NCBI RefSeq assembly: GCF_030268085.1
Contig: NZ_BSDE01000004.1
Span: 186,001 to 250,000, forward strand
Source: Geothrix limicola
Lineage (GTDB): Bacteria > Acidobacteriota > Holophagae > Holophagales > Holophagaceae
Length of the DNA stretch: 64,000 bases
Direction: 5' to 3'
The position numbers were made by a program, and so were the translations under genes. Shown in pieces: positions 35,301 to 42,847 of the stretch; position 1 is the stretch's first letter, and the number at the start of each line of letters is the position of its first letter. Under the pieces are notes generated by a model that saw only the letters and a list, made by a program, of their open reading frames with translations, was not told where the DNA came from and did not search any database.

Positions 35301-35505
35301 GGAAATGCGCGCGCCCATGGCCCGGGCCGTCGTGGGCGGCATCATCACCTCCACCCTGCTGACGCTGATCGTCGTGCCGGTCTTCTTCGAGTTCGTCGAG
35401 GAACTGAGCCTGGCCAAGGCTTGGGCCTGGATTCGCCTGCGCCTCGGCATGGCGCAGCCCGAGCCCCAGGTCATGCGCCCGCAGGTGGAGGCCCCCGATG
35501 CCTGA
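32305..35505 (+). CDS. RND multidrug efflux transporter (HAE-1/AcrB type)
   Basis: 1,066 residues, full length. N-terminal MFLSDLSIRRPVFTVCIMLA is the AcrB/MexB-type start. Twelve transmembrane segments and two large periplasmic loops are evident. The proton-relay Asp pair is in GILIDDAIVVRENI at about residues 405-406, equivalent to AcrB D407/D408. The C-terminal GMILLMGLVTKNAILLVD carries the conserved Lys. It should export amphiphilic or toxic compounds using the proton gradient. The nitroreductase gene overlaps its end by 8 bases, hinting that the substrates include nitro-compounds or quinone-like toxins; this is inference. Confidence 0.95.
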   Translation: MFLSDLSIRRPVFTVCIMLALVVLGLFSVKSLGIDQYPNTDIPTVTVSVVYPGASPESVKQDVVRKIEEAVNPIEKIKEISSTSQEGLGTLVVQFQLGRNVDNALNDVRTKIGQIRRDLPSNIEEPVISKFDPAQLPVLSLVVKPDAKHAGMNDRELTRIAEDFLKRRIENINGVGKVDPAGGSTREILIQIDPQKLESQGLALAAVKNALAGDTMAIPSGNLLQGNREVSVKVDAKAKSVGDFEHVIVGNKEGRPIELQEVAKIVDGIKEKRSLARLNGKDVVALEIQRQTGGNTVAMVTAVEKALEELKPELQKQGVEVVTAKDNARFIIDNVDDVNVSIYVGGLLTVIIVFFFLKSWRSTLITSLTLPVSVISTFIVMRALDFTLNVMTLMGLSLAIGILIDDAIVVRENITRHAEMGKDHVTAAREGTAEIGPAVIATTLSILAVFVPVAFMGGIVGKFFFPFGIVVAFAVAVSLFVSFTLDPMLSAVWPDPEHEKSSDGHVHYRGRNPIMRAVEAFGRMLDRWEGLYKLAIEWSLNHRWTVLGLGFGTWVLAMGLSGLLGNNFMPDYDRGDLQVTFKAEPGSSLAATREKALALESTIKAVPGVEHTYTTIGTGLNGTVDSGGIYVKLKEGRRPSHINIRRQIREGFRSVPGVDAAVGPVSDWGMAYPIMVAVQAPERDAVIQAVPLVKEALRSVPGAVDVTTSLDSGKPELRLVVDRKAASDLGVSPALVAQMVRPLVDGEKVAKYEDEKGEQRDVRVRLEDQQRRFTTQLANMTVQSTKDLGGGKHPLVRLNQVVRFEEGIAPAKLQRHDLMDEVEVDANFDGSTLGEVSALAAKKVEDLKRSGKLPEGVRVEFLGQTRDQKETAGYMGTSLLLAVFFIYFVLASQFESFKLPVAIMASLPLSMVGMVLMLLVTGDSMSMMTSIGMILLMGLVTKNAILLVDHALHLEREEGISRRQAIIRAGTVRLRPILMTSFAMVGGMLPLFLALGAGAEMRAPMARAVVGGIITSTLLTLIVVPVFFEFVEELSLAKAWAWIRLRLGMAQPEPQVMRPQVEAPDA

Positions 35506-36202
35506 GGCGCCCTTCTACACCACCGTGGAATCGCGCCGCACCATCCGCGACTTCCTTCCAGATGCCGTCCCCCAGGAGGTGCTGGACCGCTGCCTTGACG
35601 CGGCCCGGCTTGCGCCCAGCTCCAGCAACCTCCAGCCCTGGCAGTTCATCGTGATCCGCGATCCGAAGGTCCGGCAGGCGGCCAACGCCGCCTGTCTGGA
35701 CCAGATGCCCGCGAAGACCGCGCCCCTGCTGATCGCCCTCGTCACGCGCCGGGACACCTGGCGCCGCAACCGCGACGAGATCATCCGGATCTTCGAATCC
35801 CGCGGCCCCCTGCGCCCGAGCCAGGCCTCCTACTACCGGAAGATCATTCCGGTGGTCTACACCACGGGGCCCTTCGGGCTGCTGGGGCCGCTGAAGCGCG
35901 CCTTCAGCCGCGTCACCTCCCTCTTTAAGCCGATGCCGAACCTGATGTCCCGGGGCGATGTCCGCATCATGGCCCACAAGAGCACGGCCCTCGCCGCCGC
36001 GACCTTCATGCTCGCCATGCGGGCCGAGGGTTACGACACCTGCCCCATGGAAGGCTTCGATCCCTGGCGGGCCAAGGCCCTGCTGGATCTTCCGCGGGGC
36101 GCCGAGGTGAACATGTTCCTCGCCGTGGGCAAGCGCAGCGAGGCGGGCCTGTGGTGGGACCGCGTGCTCATGCCGCGGGACTGGGCCGTCCGGGAGATCT
36201 GA
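35498..36202 (+). CDS. Nitroreductase-family FMN oxidoreductase
   Basis: 234 residues. FMN-binding motifs: SRRTIRDF near residue 13 and APSSSNLQPWQF near 41-52, with a C-terminal EVNMFLAVGKRSE. The middle contains an insertion (about residues 90-150) with RPSQASYYRKIIPVVYTTGP. Members reduce nitroaromatics, quinones or flavins with NAD(P)H. It overlaps the RND pump by 8 bases and is the last gene of the TetR-headed operon, so it is probably induced with the pump. A strong terminator follows. Confidence 0.9.
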   Translation: MPEAPFYTTVESRRTIRDFLPDAVPQEVLDRCLDAARLAPSSSNLQPWQFIVIRDPKVRQAANAACLDQMPAKTAPLLIALVTRRDTWRRNRDEIIRIFESRGPLRPSQASYYRKIIPVVYTTGPFGLLGPLKRAFSRVTSLFKPMPNLMSRGDVRIMAHKSTALAAATFMLAMRAEGYDTCPMEGFDPWRAKALLDLPRGAEVNMFLAVGKRSEAGLWWDRVLMPRDWAVREI

Positions 36203-36230
36203 GGCCTTCGCGTCAACGGCGGCACCTGAG

Positions 36231-36268
36231 GGGGCCCGGACAGTTCCGCTGTCCGGGCCCCATCCTTT
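36231..36268 (+). terminator. Strong intrinsic terminator after the efflux operon
   Basis: GGGGCCCGGACAG (36231-36243) pairs perfectly over 13 bp with CTGTCCGGGCCCC (36249-36261) around TTCCG, followed by ATCCTTT. It lies 28 bases after the nitroreductase stop and separates the operon from mfd. Confidence 0.82.
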
Positions 36269-36328
36269 CGGGATCCGCGACCTTTCTGAAAGACACCTGC
36301 GCGGGCCTCGGGCAATCTGGAAGGATCT

Positions 36329-39300
36329 ATGACTGATACGGGCCACGATCTCAGGGATCTCCTCCGGCCGAGCGAGGGGACAGCCACCGCGGCCGAGGCC
36401 AGCTTCGATCTCGGTGCCCCGGGCTCCCGCCTGCGGTGGATGTCGCCCGCCGCGCTGGCCCTCGTGCTCGCCAAGTGGATCACGCGCGGCGGACGGGCCC
36501 AATCCCTGTGGGTGGATGCCCCCAGCGAGGCCGAGGCGCGCACCCTGGCCCAGGATCTGCAAGTCCTCCTCCCCGGATCGGGAGTGGCGTATTTCCCGGG
36601 CTTCACGCCCTATGTCGGCGGTGAGAGCAGCCCCCCGGCCATGGTGCTGCGCGAGCGGCTCTCGGCCCTGGTGGGCCTGCTGGAGCGCCGCGTCCAGGTG
36701 CTGGTCACCGGGCCGCTGACGGCCTGCGAAAAGCTGCCCCATCCCACCTGGTTCCAGAAGCAGAAACTCGAACTCACCAAGGGGGCCGAAGTGCCCCGCG
36801 AGCTGCTGCTGGAGACCCTCGTGGCCCTGGGTTATCGCCGCACGGAAATGGCCTCGGCACCCGGCGAATTCAGCTCCCGCGGCATGGTCGTCGACCTCTG
36901 GCCCGACCACCTGGATCAGCCCCTGCGATTGGAGACCTTCGGCGACGAGCTGGAGCGCCTGAGTCCCTTCGACCCCGACACCCAGCGCCGCACGGGCGAT
37001 TCCCTCGAGGCCCTCACCCTATACCCGCGCTTCGAAGGCGAGCGGGGCACCGGCGAGGCGCTGATGGCCGCCGTGCAGGCGCGCGCGGACCGCACCCAGG
37101 AACCCGAGGACGACCTGGCCTTCCGTCGCGCGCGACTCGCCACCCACGGCCACTTTCCGGGCGAGGAGCTGTTCCATCCCCTGCTGAGCCAGCCCAAGGG
37201 GCAGCTTGTCCACTGGGTGCCGCCCTGCCTGCGCGTGCGCCTGGACAGCGCCTGGGAGGATGCGCTGCGTGACGCCGAGCGCGCGCGCATCGAGGAGGGC
37301 TTGGCCATGCTGCGCCGCGGCGGCGTCGTCTGCCCCGACTTCGAGGACCGCTTCCTGCCCGGCGATCCCAGCCGTCCCACCCTGCTGCTCACCGAGTGGC
37401 AGAGCGAGGCCACCGTGCCTCTCGCCGCCCAGCCGGTGCGCGAGTTCCAGGGCCGCCTCTCGGAGCTGGCCGAGCACCTGCAGGACCTCGCACTCACGGG
37501 GCACCGCGTGTACCTGGCGGGCTCCACGCCGGGCATGCGGGACCGCTTCCACGAGATCCTGCGCGAGCACGAACTGCCCCAGGCCCACGGCACCGAAGCC
37601 GGATGCCACGCCATCCACCTGCCCCTGAGCGCGGGCTTCCTGCTGAAGGAGCCGGGCCTCGTGCTCTTCACCGAGCGCGAAGTCTTCGGCCGCAAGGCCA
37701 TCCAGGCGGCGCCCAAGAAATCCCGCAGCTCGGCCTTCCTGTCGGACCTGCGCGACCTCAAGCCCGGCGACCGCGTGGTCCACATGGATCACGGCATCGG
37801 CGAGTTCCTCGGCTTCTCCACCCTCACGGCGGGCGGCGAGGAACAGGAGGTGCTGCAGCTGCGCTATGCCGACGGCGGCCAGCTCAACGTCAGCCTCGAG
37901 CGGGCCGATCTCGTCCAGCGCTACACGGGCGCAGAAGGCCACCTGCCGCCCCTGGACAAGCTGGGCGGCGCCTCCTGGGCCAAGGTCAAGCGCAAGGCCA
38001 AGAAGGCCATCCGCGACATGGCCGACGAGCTGCTCAAGCTTTACGCCCAGCGCAAGCTGGAGAAGGGCCACGCCTATCCATCGGACGGCCCGGACATGGC
38101 GGCCTTCGACGCCAGCTTCCCCTTCACGCCCACGCCGGATCAGATCGAGGCCATCGAGGCCGTGAAGGCCGATCTCGAATCGCCGCGCCCCATGGACCGC
38201 CTGCTGGTGGGTGACGTGGGCTTCGGCAAGACGGAAGTGGCCATGCGCGCCGCGGCCAAGGTGGCGCTGGAAGGTCGGCAGGTGGCCGTGCTCTGCCCGA
38301 CCACCATCCTCTGCTTCCAGCATTTCCGGACCTTCCGCGAGCGCTTCGCCGGCTTTCCCGTGCGCATCGAGATGCTCAACCGCTTCGTGGACGCCGCAGA
38401 CCAGAAGCGCATCCTGCAGGAGCTCGCCGACGGCAAGATCGAGATCGTCGTCGGCACGCACCAGATGCTCGGCGCCCGGGTGAAGTTCGCGGACCTGGGC
38501 CTGGTGGTCATCGACGAGGAGCAGCGCTTCGGCGTGGGCCACAAGGAGAAGCTGAAAAAACTGCGCCTCAACGTGGATCAGCTGGCGCTTTCGGCCACGC
38601 CCATCCCGCGCACGCTGCACATGAGCCTCACGGGCCTGCGCGAGATCAGCCTGATTGAGACGCCACCGAAGGACAGGCTCGCCATCGAGACCGTGGTGGC
38701 GCCCTGGAGCGACGAGCTGGTGCAGACGGCCATCCAGTTCGAGATGCGCCGCGGCGGCCAGGTCTACCTCGTGCATAACCGCGTGGAATCCATCGTCAGC
38801 ATCGCCGCGCGGGTGCGCGAGCTGGTGCCCGACGCTCGCGTGGCCGTGGGCCATGGCCAGATGACGGACGAGGCCCTGGAGCAGGCGATGCTTGGCTTCA
38901 TGGAGGGGCGCATTGACGTGCTGGTGGCGACAACCATTGTCGAAAACGGTCTCGACGTGCCCAACGCCAATACGCTCATCGTGCACCGCGCCGACGCCTT
39001 CGGGCTCAGCCAGCTCTACCAGCTGCGGGGCCGCGTGGGGCGCAGCGACGTGCCCGCCTACGCCTACCTGCTGATCCCGCCCAAGCACGAGGTCAGCGAG
39101 GATGCCCGCAAGCGCCTTCAGGCCCTGGAGGACTTCTCGGAACTGGGCTCGGGTTTCCGCATCGCGGCCATGGACCTGGAGCTGCGCGGCGCGGGCAACC
39201 TGCTGGGCGGCGAGCAGTCGGGACATATCCACGACATCGGCTTCGAGCTCTACGTGAAGCTGCTGGAGGAAACGCTCCAGGAGCTTCAGGGCCAGCCCAG

Positions 39301-39754
39301 CGGCACCTTCGAGGTGAAGCTGGACGGCCTGGCGCCCGGCGCCCAGCTGAGCCGCCGCTGGATCGACCAGGCCAGCGAGCGCCTCGTGGCCTACAAGCGC
39401 ATCTCGCGCCTGCGCGATGAGCGGGAGCTGGAACTCTACAAGCTGGACCTGGAGGACCGCTTCGGCCACGTGCCGGATGACGATGCCGACACGATCCGCT
39501 TCTTCGAACTGCTCAAGGTCAAGCTGCGGGCACAGCATCTGGCGGTATCGGAAGTGGCCGTGGAAAAGGGCCAGCTCAAGTTCCGCCTGAGCCCCCAGAC
39601 GCCGCTGGATCCTGCCAAGCTCATGGCCTGGGTGGGCCAGAAGAAGGGCGCCCAGTTCAGTCCCGATGGCGCCCTGCGCCTGCCCCTGCTGGGCACCCAG
39701 GACGGGCCCATGCTGCAGGCCCAGCGCGTGCTCGCGGAGTGGGCGGGACTTTAG
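36329..39754 (+). CDS. mfd: Transcription-repair coupling factor Mfd
   Basis: 1,141 residues. Order: UvrB-like N-terminal domains (about 1-330), CarD-like RNA polymerase interaction domain (about 475-560, GDRVVHMDHGIGEFLGF), then the RecG-like superfamily 2 translocase with Walker A GDVGFGKTEVAMRAA (about 628-642), DEEQRFG (about 728-734), SATPIPRTLHMSL, QLRGRVGRS, and the C-terminal TRCF domain. It pushes stalled RNA polymerase off lesions and recruits UvrA. The upstream element CAATCTGG at 36313-36320 and AAGGA precede the ATG by 9 and 4 bases. Confidence 0.97.
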   Translation: MTDTGHDLRDLLRPSEGTATAAEASFDLGAPGSRLRWMSPAALALVLAKWITRGGRAQSLWVDAPSEAEARTLAQDLQVLLPGSGVAYFPGFTPYVGGESSPPAMVLRERLSALVGLLERRVQVLVTGPLTACEKLPHPTWFQKQKLELTKGAEVPRELLLETLVALGYRRTEMASAPGEFSSRGMVVDLWPDHLDQPLRLETFGDELERLSPFDPDTQRRTGDSLEALTLYPRFEGERGTGEALMAAVQARADRTQEPEDDLAFRRARLATHGHFPGEELFHPLLSQPKGQLVHWVPPCLRVRLDSAWEDALRDAERARIEEGLAMLRRGGVVCPDFEDRFLPGDPSRPTLLLTEWQSEATVPLAAQPVREFQGRLSELAEHLQDLALTGHRVYLAGSTPGMRDRFHEILREHELPQAHGTEAGCHAIHLPLSAGFLLKEPGLVLFTEREVFGRKAIQAAPKKSRSSAFLSDLRDLKPGDRVVHMDHGIGEFLGFSTLTAGGEEQEVLQLRYADGGQLNVSLERADLVQRYTGAEGHLPPLDKLGGASWAKVKRKAKKAIRDMADELLKLYAQRKLEKGHAYPSDGPDMAAFDASFPFTPTPDQIEAIEAVKADLESPRPMDRLLVGDVGFGKTEVAMRAAAKVALEGRQVAVLCPTTILCFQHFRTFRERFAGFPVRIEMLNRFVDAADQKRILQELADGKIEIVVGTHQMLGARVKFADLGLVVIDEEQRFGVGHKEKLKKLRLNVDQLALSATPIPRTLHMSLTGLREISLIETPPKDRLAIETVVAPWSDELVQTAIQFEMRRGGQVYLVHNRVESIVSIAARVRELVPDARVAVGHGQMTDEALEQAMLGFMEGRIDVLVATTIVENGLDVPNANTLIVHRADAFGLSQLYQLRGRVGRSDVPAYAYLLIPPKHEVSEDARKRLQALEDFSELGSGFRIAAMDLELRGAGNLLGGEQSGHIHDIGFELYVKLLEETLQELQGQPSGTFEVKLDGLAPGAQLSRRWIDQASERLVAYKRISRLRDERELELYKLDLEDRFGHVPDDDADTIRFFELLKVKLRAQHLAVSEVAVEKGQLKFRLSPQTPLDPAKLMAWVGQKKGAQFSPDGALRLPLLGTQDGPMLQAQRVLAEWAGL

Positions 39755-39813
39755 CTCAGACCATCTCCCTGCCGGGGATTCAGCCGTTCAGGGGGACCGG
39801 CCGAAAGGCTGGC

Positions 39814-41325
39814 ATGGCCCGGGAAGATCCGGGCCCCTGGGACCGGCGCATGGAAAACGAGAAGATCGGCAATACCCAGAGCCCACGCGCTCTCATTCTG
39901 CTGACGGGGGCGGGCCTCATGGGCGGCCTGGTCCTCGCGACCTTCATCGCGGTTTACGGCATCAACCAGGGGGTGGATTCCGCCACGCTGCCGGTGGCGG
40001 GACGCACCCTGAACCAGTTCATGGCGGTGGTGCTCACCTGCATCGCCCTCATCGTGCCGCTGACGGCCAACCTCTACACGCCCAAGCTCGTCACGCTCTA
40101 CGTCAAGCATCCCCTGATCGTCGTGATGCTCTCCCTGCTGCTGGCCAGCCACATCATCTGCCTGGCGCTGAATTTCACGCCCGCGGGCAGCCTGCTCAAC
40201 CGCCTGCTCGTGGATGCGCTGGCCCTCATCTACCTCGTGGTGATCACCGGGGCCTTGCCCTTTCTCTACGCCATCAGCCGTTTCCTCCGCCCCAGCTACT
40301 TCGTTCCGATGCTGACGCGGAAGGCCCTGCGCAGCCTTCGTGTGCTGGGCCAGACCAAGCGCGTGGAGGCCCACAAGGACAACCTCTTCGAGATCATCGA
40401 CGTGGTGACGAACATGGCGCTCACGGGCATGGCCCGCGGAGACCGGCAGCTGGTCCTGAGATCCATGGGCTCCCTCCACACGCTGCTGGCGGGCATCATC
40501 GCCAGCGGCCCCGGGGAGGGCCTGGGCTGGCGGAGCTCGCGACCTTGGTTTGTGCCGGGCCTGGCGAAGGAGGGGCAGGGTTACCTCATCCGCGAGCAGG
40601 TCTGGCCCGAAGCCTACGTGCTCGCGCAGACGCTCAAGATCACCGAGGTGGCCACCAAGCGCCAGCACGAGCTGCTGTCCGAACTGGCCAGCCAACTGGT
40701 GGACACGGCGCGGCTGGCCAGCGAGGCCGGCACGGAGGCGGTGATCGAGCTGCACGTGATGACCTTCAACATGTTGCTGCGCGAGGCGGTGGAACAGCAC
40801 GACCTGCGCCGCTTCCAGAACCTCTCCTACTACTACCGCCTGCTCATCGAGGTGTTCCATCCGACCCCGGCCCGCATGCACGAGGCCGCGCGGCACCTGC
40901 TCCACTACGCGCGCATGGCCACGCGGGAAGGCCTGGGTTTCGCGTACGAGACCGTGGTCTACGACCTGGGCGAGCTGGTGCTCAGCCTGGGCCGCCAGGG
41001 CGAAGAGCGGGCCGTAGAGCTCATCCAGGCCTGGGCCGGACCGATCTGGCAGGACGCGATCACCCACGACACGGGCCTGAAGAAGGTGGGCTGGCGGGCC
41101 CTCCTGCGCACCCACTGGGAGGCCCGCACCCTGGGCCTGAAGGAGGTCGCCGACGCCATCTACTGGCGCTTCCTGACGGACGAAGCCATCCACCGGGAGC
41201 AGCTGGAGCTGCTCATCGAGGAGAACCGCGAGCTGCACTATGAATTCAACGATCGCCTGATGCGCTTTGCCTATCTCACGCCGCCTGCGGAAGCGGAGGC
41301 CCAGGCTTTCCTGGAACAGTGGTAG
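39814..41325 (+). CDS. Hypothetical membrane protein with large cytoplasmic helical domain
   Basis: About 503 residues if started at ATG 39814 (GAAAGG five bases upstream); ATG 39850 is also possible. Four hydrophobic segments lie in the first 150 residues (ILLTGAGLMGGLVLATFIAV, then three more around LNQFMAVVLTCIALIVPL, LIVVMLSLLLASHIICLAL and LALIYLVVITGALPFLYAI). The remaining about 340 residues are helical and soluble. The layout resembles DUF2254-type membrane proteins, but I see no decisive motif. It follows mfd by 59 bases and may be co-transcribed with it. Confidence 0.65.
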   Translation: MAREDPGPWDRRMENEKIGNTQSPRALILLTGAGLMGGLVLATFIAVYGINQGVDSATLPVAGRTLNQFMAVVLTCIALIVPLTANLYTPKLVTLYVKHPLIVVMLSLLLASHIICLALNFTPAGSLLNRLLVDALALIYLVVITGALPFLYAISRFLRPSYFVPMLTRKALRSLRVLGQTKRVEAHKDNLFEIIDVVTNMALTGMARGDRQLVLRSMGSLHTLLAGIIASGPGEGLGWRSSRPWFVPGLAKEGQGYLIREQVWPEAYVLAQTLKITEVATKRQHELLSELASQLVDTARLASEAGTEAVIELHVMTFNMLLREAVEQHDLRRFQNLSYYYRLLIEVFHPTPARMHEAARHLLHYARMATREGLGFAYETVVYDLGELVLSLGRQGEERAVELIQAWAGPIWQDAITHDTGLKKVGWRALLRTHWEARTLGLKEVADAIYWRFLTDEAIHREQLELLIEENRELHYEFNDRLMRFAYLTPPAEAEAQAFLEQW

Positions 41326-41395
41326 CGGGCCCCGGGCCGTTCGCCGGTGAAGATCCGCCGTTCGCCGATCCTCCTGTTTGGGCGGTGCCGAAAGG

Positions 41396-41405
41396 GCTAG
41401 CTTGG
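41396..41405 (+). promoter_or_regulatory. GCTAGnnTGG -10-like element
   Basis: GCTAGCTTGG ends 20 bases before the ATG at 41426, leaving room for a short leader with the CAGGAG ribosome site. It is one of four exact copies of this motif before genes. Confidence 0.5.
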
Positions 41406-41425
41406 AACCGTCCCCAGGAGTTCCC

Positions 41426-42838
41426 ATGCTGCCCTTTCTGATCTCGGAAACCGCCTGGCTCGTCCGCGTGATCCAGGCCGTGGGCTTGTTCGTGGTGATC
41501 ACCGCCTTCGCGCCGGCCCTGCGCGCCGAAGAACGGCACGGCCAGGAACCTCGTATTGCCGCCCTGCACGGTTTCGAATCCGCCGAAGTCCGCCAGCAGG
41601 GCTTCACCCTGCCGAAGGCCGCGAAGGTCCACGTCTACGCCCGGGGCGGAGGCATGCGCTCCTTCATCCACGGCCGTGGCGACCAGCCCCTCTTCGCCTA
41701 TGGCTGGATCCTCAACGCCACCACGCGGGAGGTGGTCTGGCAGATGGACGGATCGAACACCAAGCGCGACTGGGACTACTGGGTGGCGGACCGCTACCTG
41801 GACCTGCCCGCGGGCAGCTACGAAGCTTACTTCGCCAACCACGGCTTCGGGCAGAGCCTTCTTTTCGCCCAGTGGACCCGCAACATCGACCGCCGCTCCA
41901 TCCACACAGAGCACCAGGAGCGTCCCCACGGCTTCCTGGCGGCCTTCGGCGCCGATGAATCCAGCCTGCTGCGCCACTGGCGCGAACAGGTGGGGAACTA
42001 CGGCATGGAGGTCTACCTCGCCGCGGGCCAGGGGGCCGAGGTGGCCAGCTTCGAGGCGCCCCTGCGCTGGAAGAACATCGTCGTCTCGCTGCCCGCCGCC
42101 ACTGACGACGGCCACTGGACCCAGGCCTTCCACGTGCGCAAGCCCATCACACTGCATGTCTACGCCGAAGGCGAGGGCAGCGGTCGGAACCTGGCCGACT
42201 ACGGCTGGATCGTGGACGCCCGCACCCGGGCCCGGGTGTGGGAGATGAGCATGGACAAGTCCCAGTACGCCGGCGGGGCGCAGAAGAACCGCCGCCAGGT
42301 GGAAACGATCCAGCTGCCCGCGGGTGATTACGAGGCCAGCTACGTCACGGATGATTCCCATTCCCCGGCGGACTGGAACGCGGCCCCGCCCTGCGACCCC
42401 GCCTTCTATGGCCTGACCCTGTCCGTGCCCGCGGACGCGGAGGCTTCGGCGGTCTCCCTGACGGATCCGCTCCATTGGACCGTGGTGGCCGAGCTGGTGC
42501 GCGTGGGCGACGACCAGGACCGCCGCACCACCTTCAGCCTCACGGGGCCTCAGTCCCTGCGCGTCTACGCCATCGGCGAAGGGCACCGGGAAGAGATGAT
42601 CGACGAGGCCTGGATCGAGGATGCATCAGGGACCCGCGTCTGGACCATGGTGCGCAACCACACGAGCCATGCAGGCGGCGCGACCAAGAACCGCCTGGCC
42701 GACGAGCTGATTCAATTGCCCAAGGGGACCTACACCCTGCGTTTCAAGACCGATGACAGCCACGCCTACGGCGACTGGAACGACGACGCACCCTGGGATC
42801 CCGAGCATTACGGCGTGACCGTCTACGCCCTGAAGTAG
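41426..42838 (+). CDS. Exported protein built from three copies of an unrecognised beta domain
   Basis: 470 residues from ATG at 41426 (CAGGAG upstream). A signal peptide (VIQAVGLFVVITAFAPALRA) is followed by three related segments of about 130-145 residues. Each holds a strand pair (x)VYA.G.G, then YGWILNATTREVVWQM / YGWIVDARTRARVWEM / DEAWIEDASGTRVWTM, a LPAG(S/D)YEA(Y/S)-type strand, and, in copies 2 and 3, AGG(A)(Q/T)KNR and TDDSHSPADWNAAPP / TDDSHAYGDWNDDAP. Copy 1 has the divergent DGSNTKRDWDYW instead. Conserved Asp, Trp, His and Asn suggest ligand or metal binding on a beta sandwich. I know no function. It ends 9 bases from the convergent PAS-protein gene. Confidence 0.75.
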   Translation: MLPFLISETAWLVRVIQAVGLFVVITAFAPALRAEERHGQEPRIAALHGFESAEVRQQGFTLPKAAKVHVYARGGGMRSFIHGRGDQPLFAYGWILNATTREVVWQMDGSNTKRDWDYWVADRYLDLPAGSYEAYFANHGFGQSLLFAQWTRNIDRRSIHTEHQERPHGFLAAFGADESSLLRHWREQVGNYGMEVYLAAGQGAEVASFEAPLRWKNIVVSLPAATDDGHWTQAFHVRKPITLHVYAEGEGSGRNLADYGWIVDARTRARVWEMSMDKSQYAGGAQKNRRQVETIQLPAGDYEASYVTDDSHSPADWNAAPPCDPAFYGLTLSVPADAEASAVSLTDPLHWTVVAELVRVGDDQDRRTTFSLTGPQSLRVYAIGEGHREEMIDEAWIEDASGTRVWTMVRNHTSHAGGATKNRLADELIQLPKGTYTLRFKTDDSHAYGDWNDDAPWDPEHYGVTVYALK

Positions 42839-42847
42839 GATCCGGTT

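Noticed and set aside
37019-39538. Long antisense frame across mfd
   Set aside because: It lies wholly inside the well-supported mfd gene and its composition (Gln, His, Ala, Gly-rich) is typical of reversed high-GC codons. No motif or start context.
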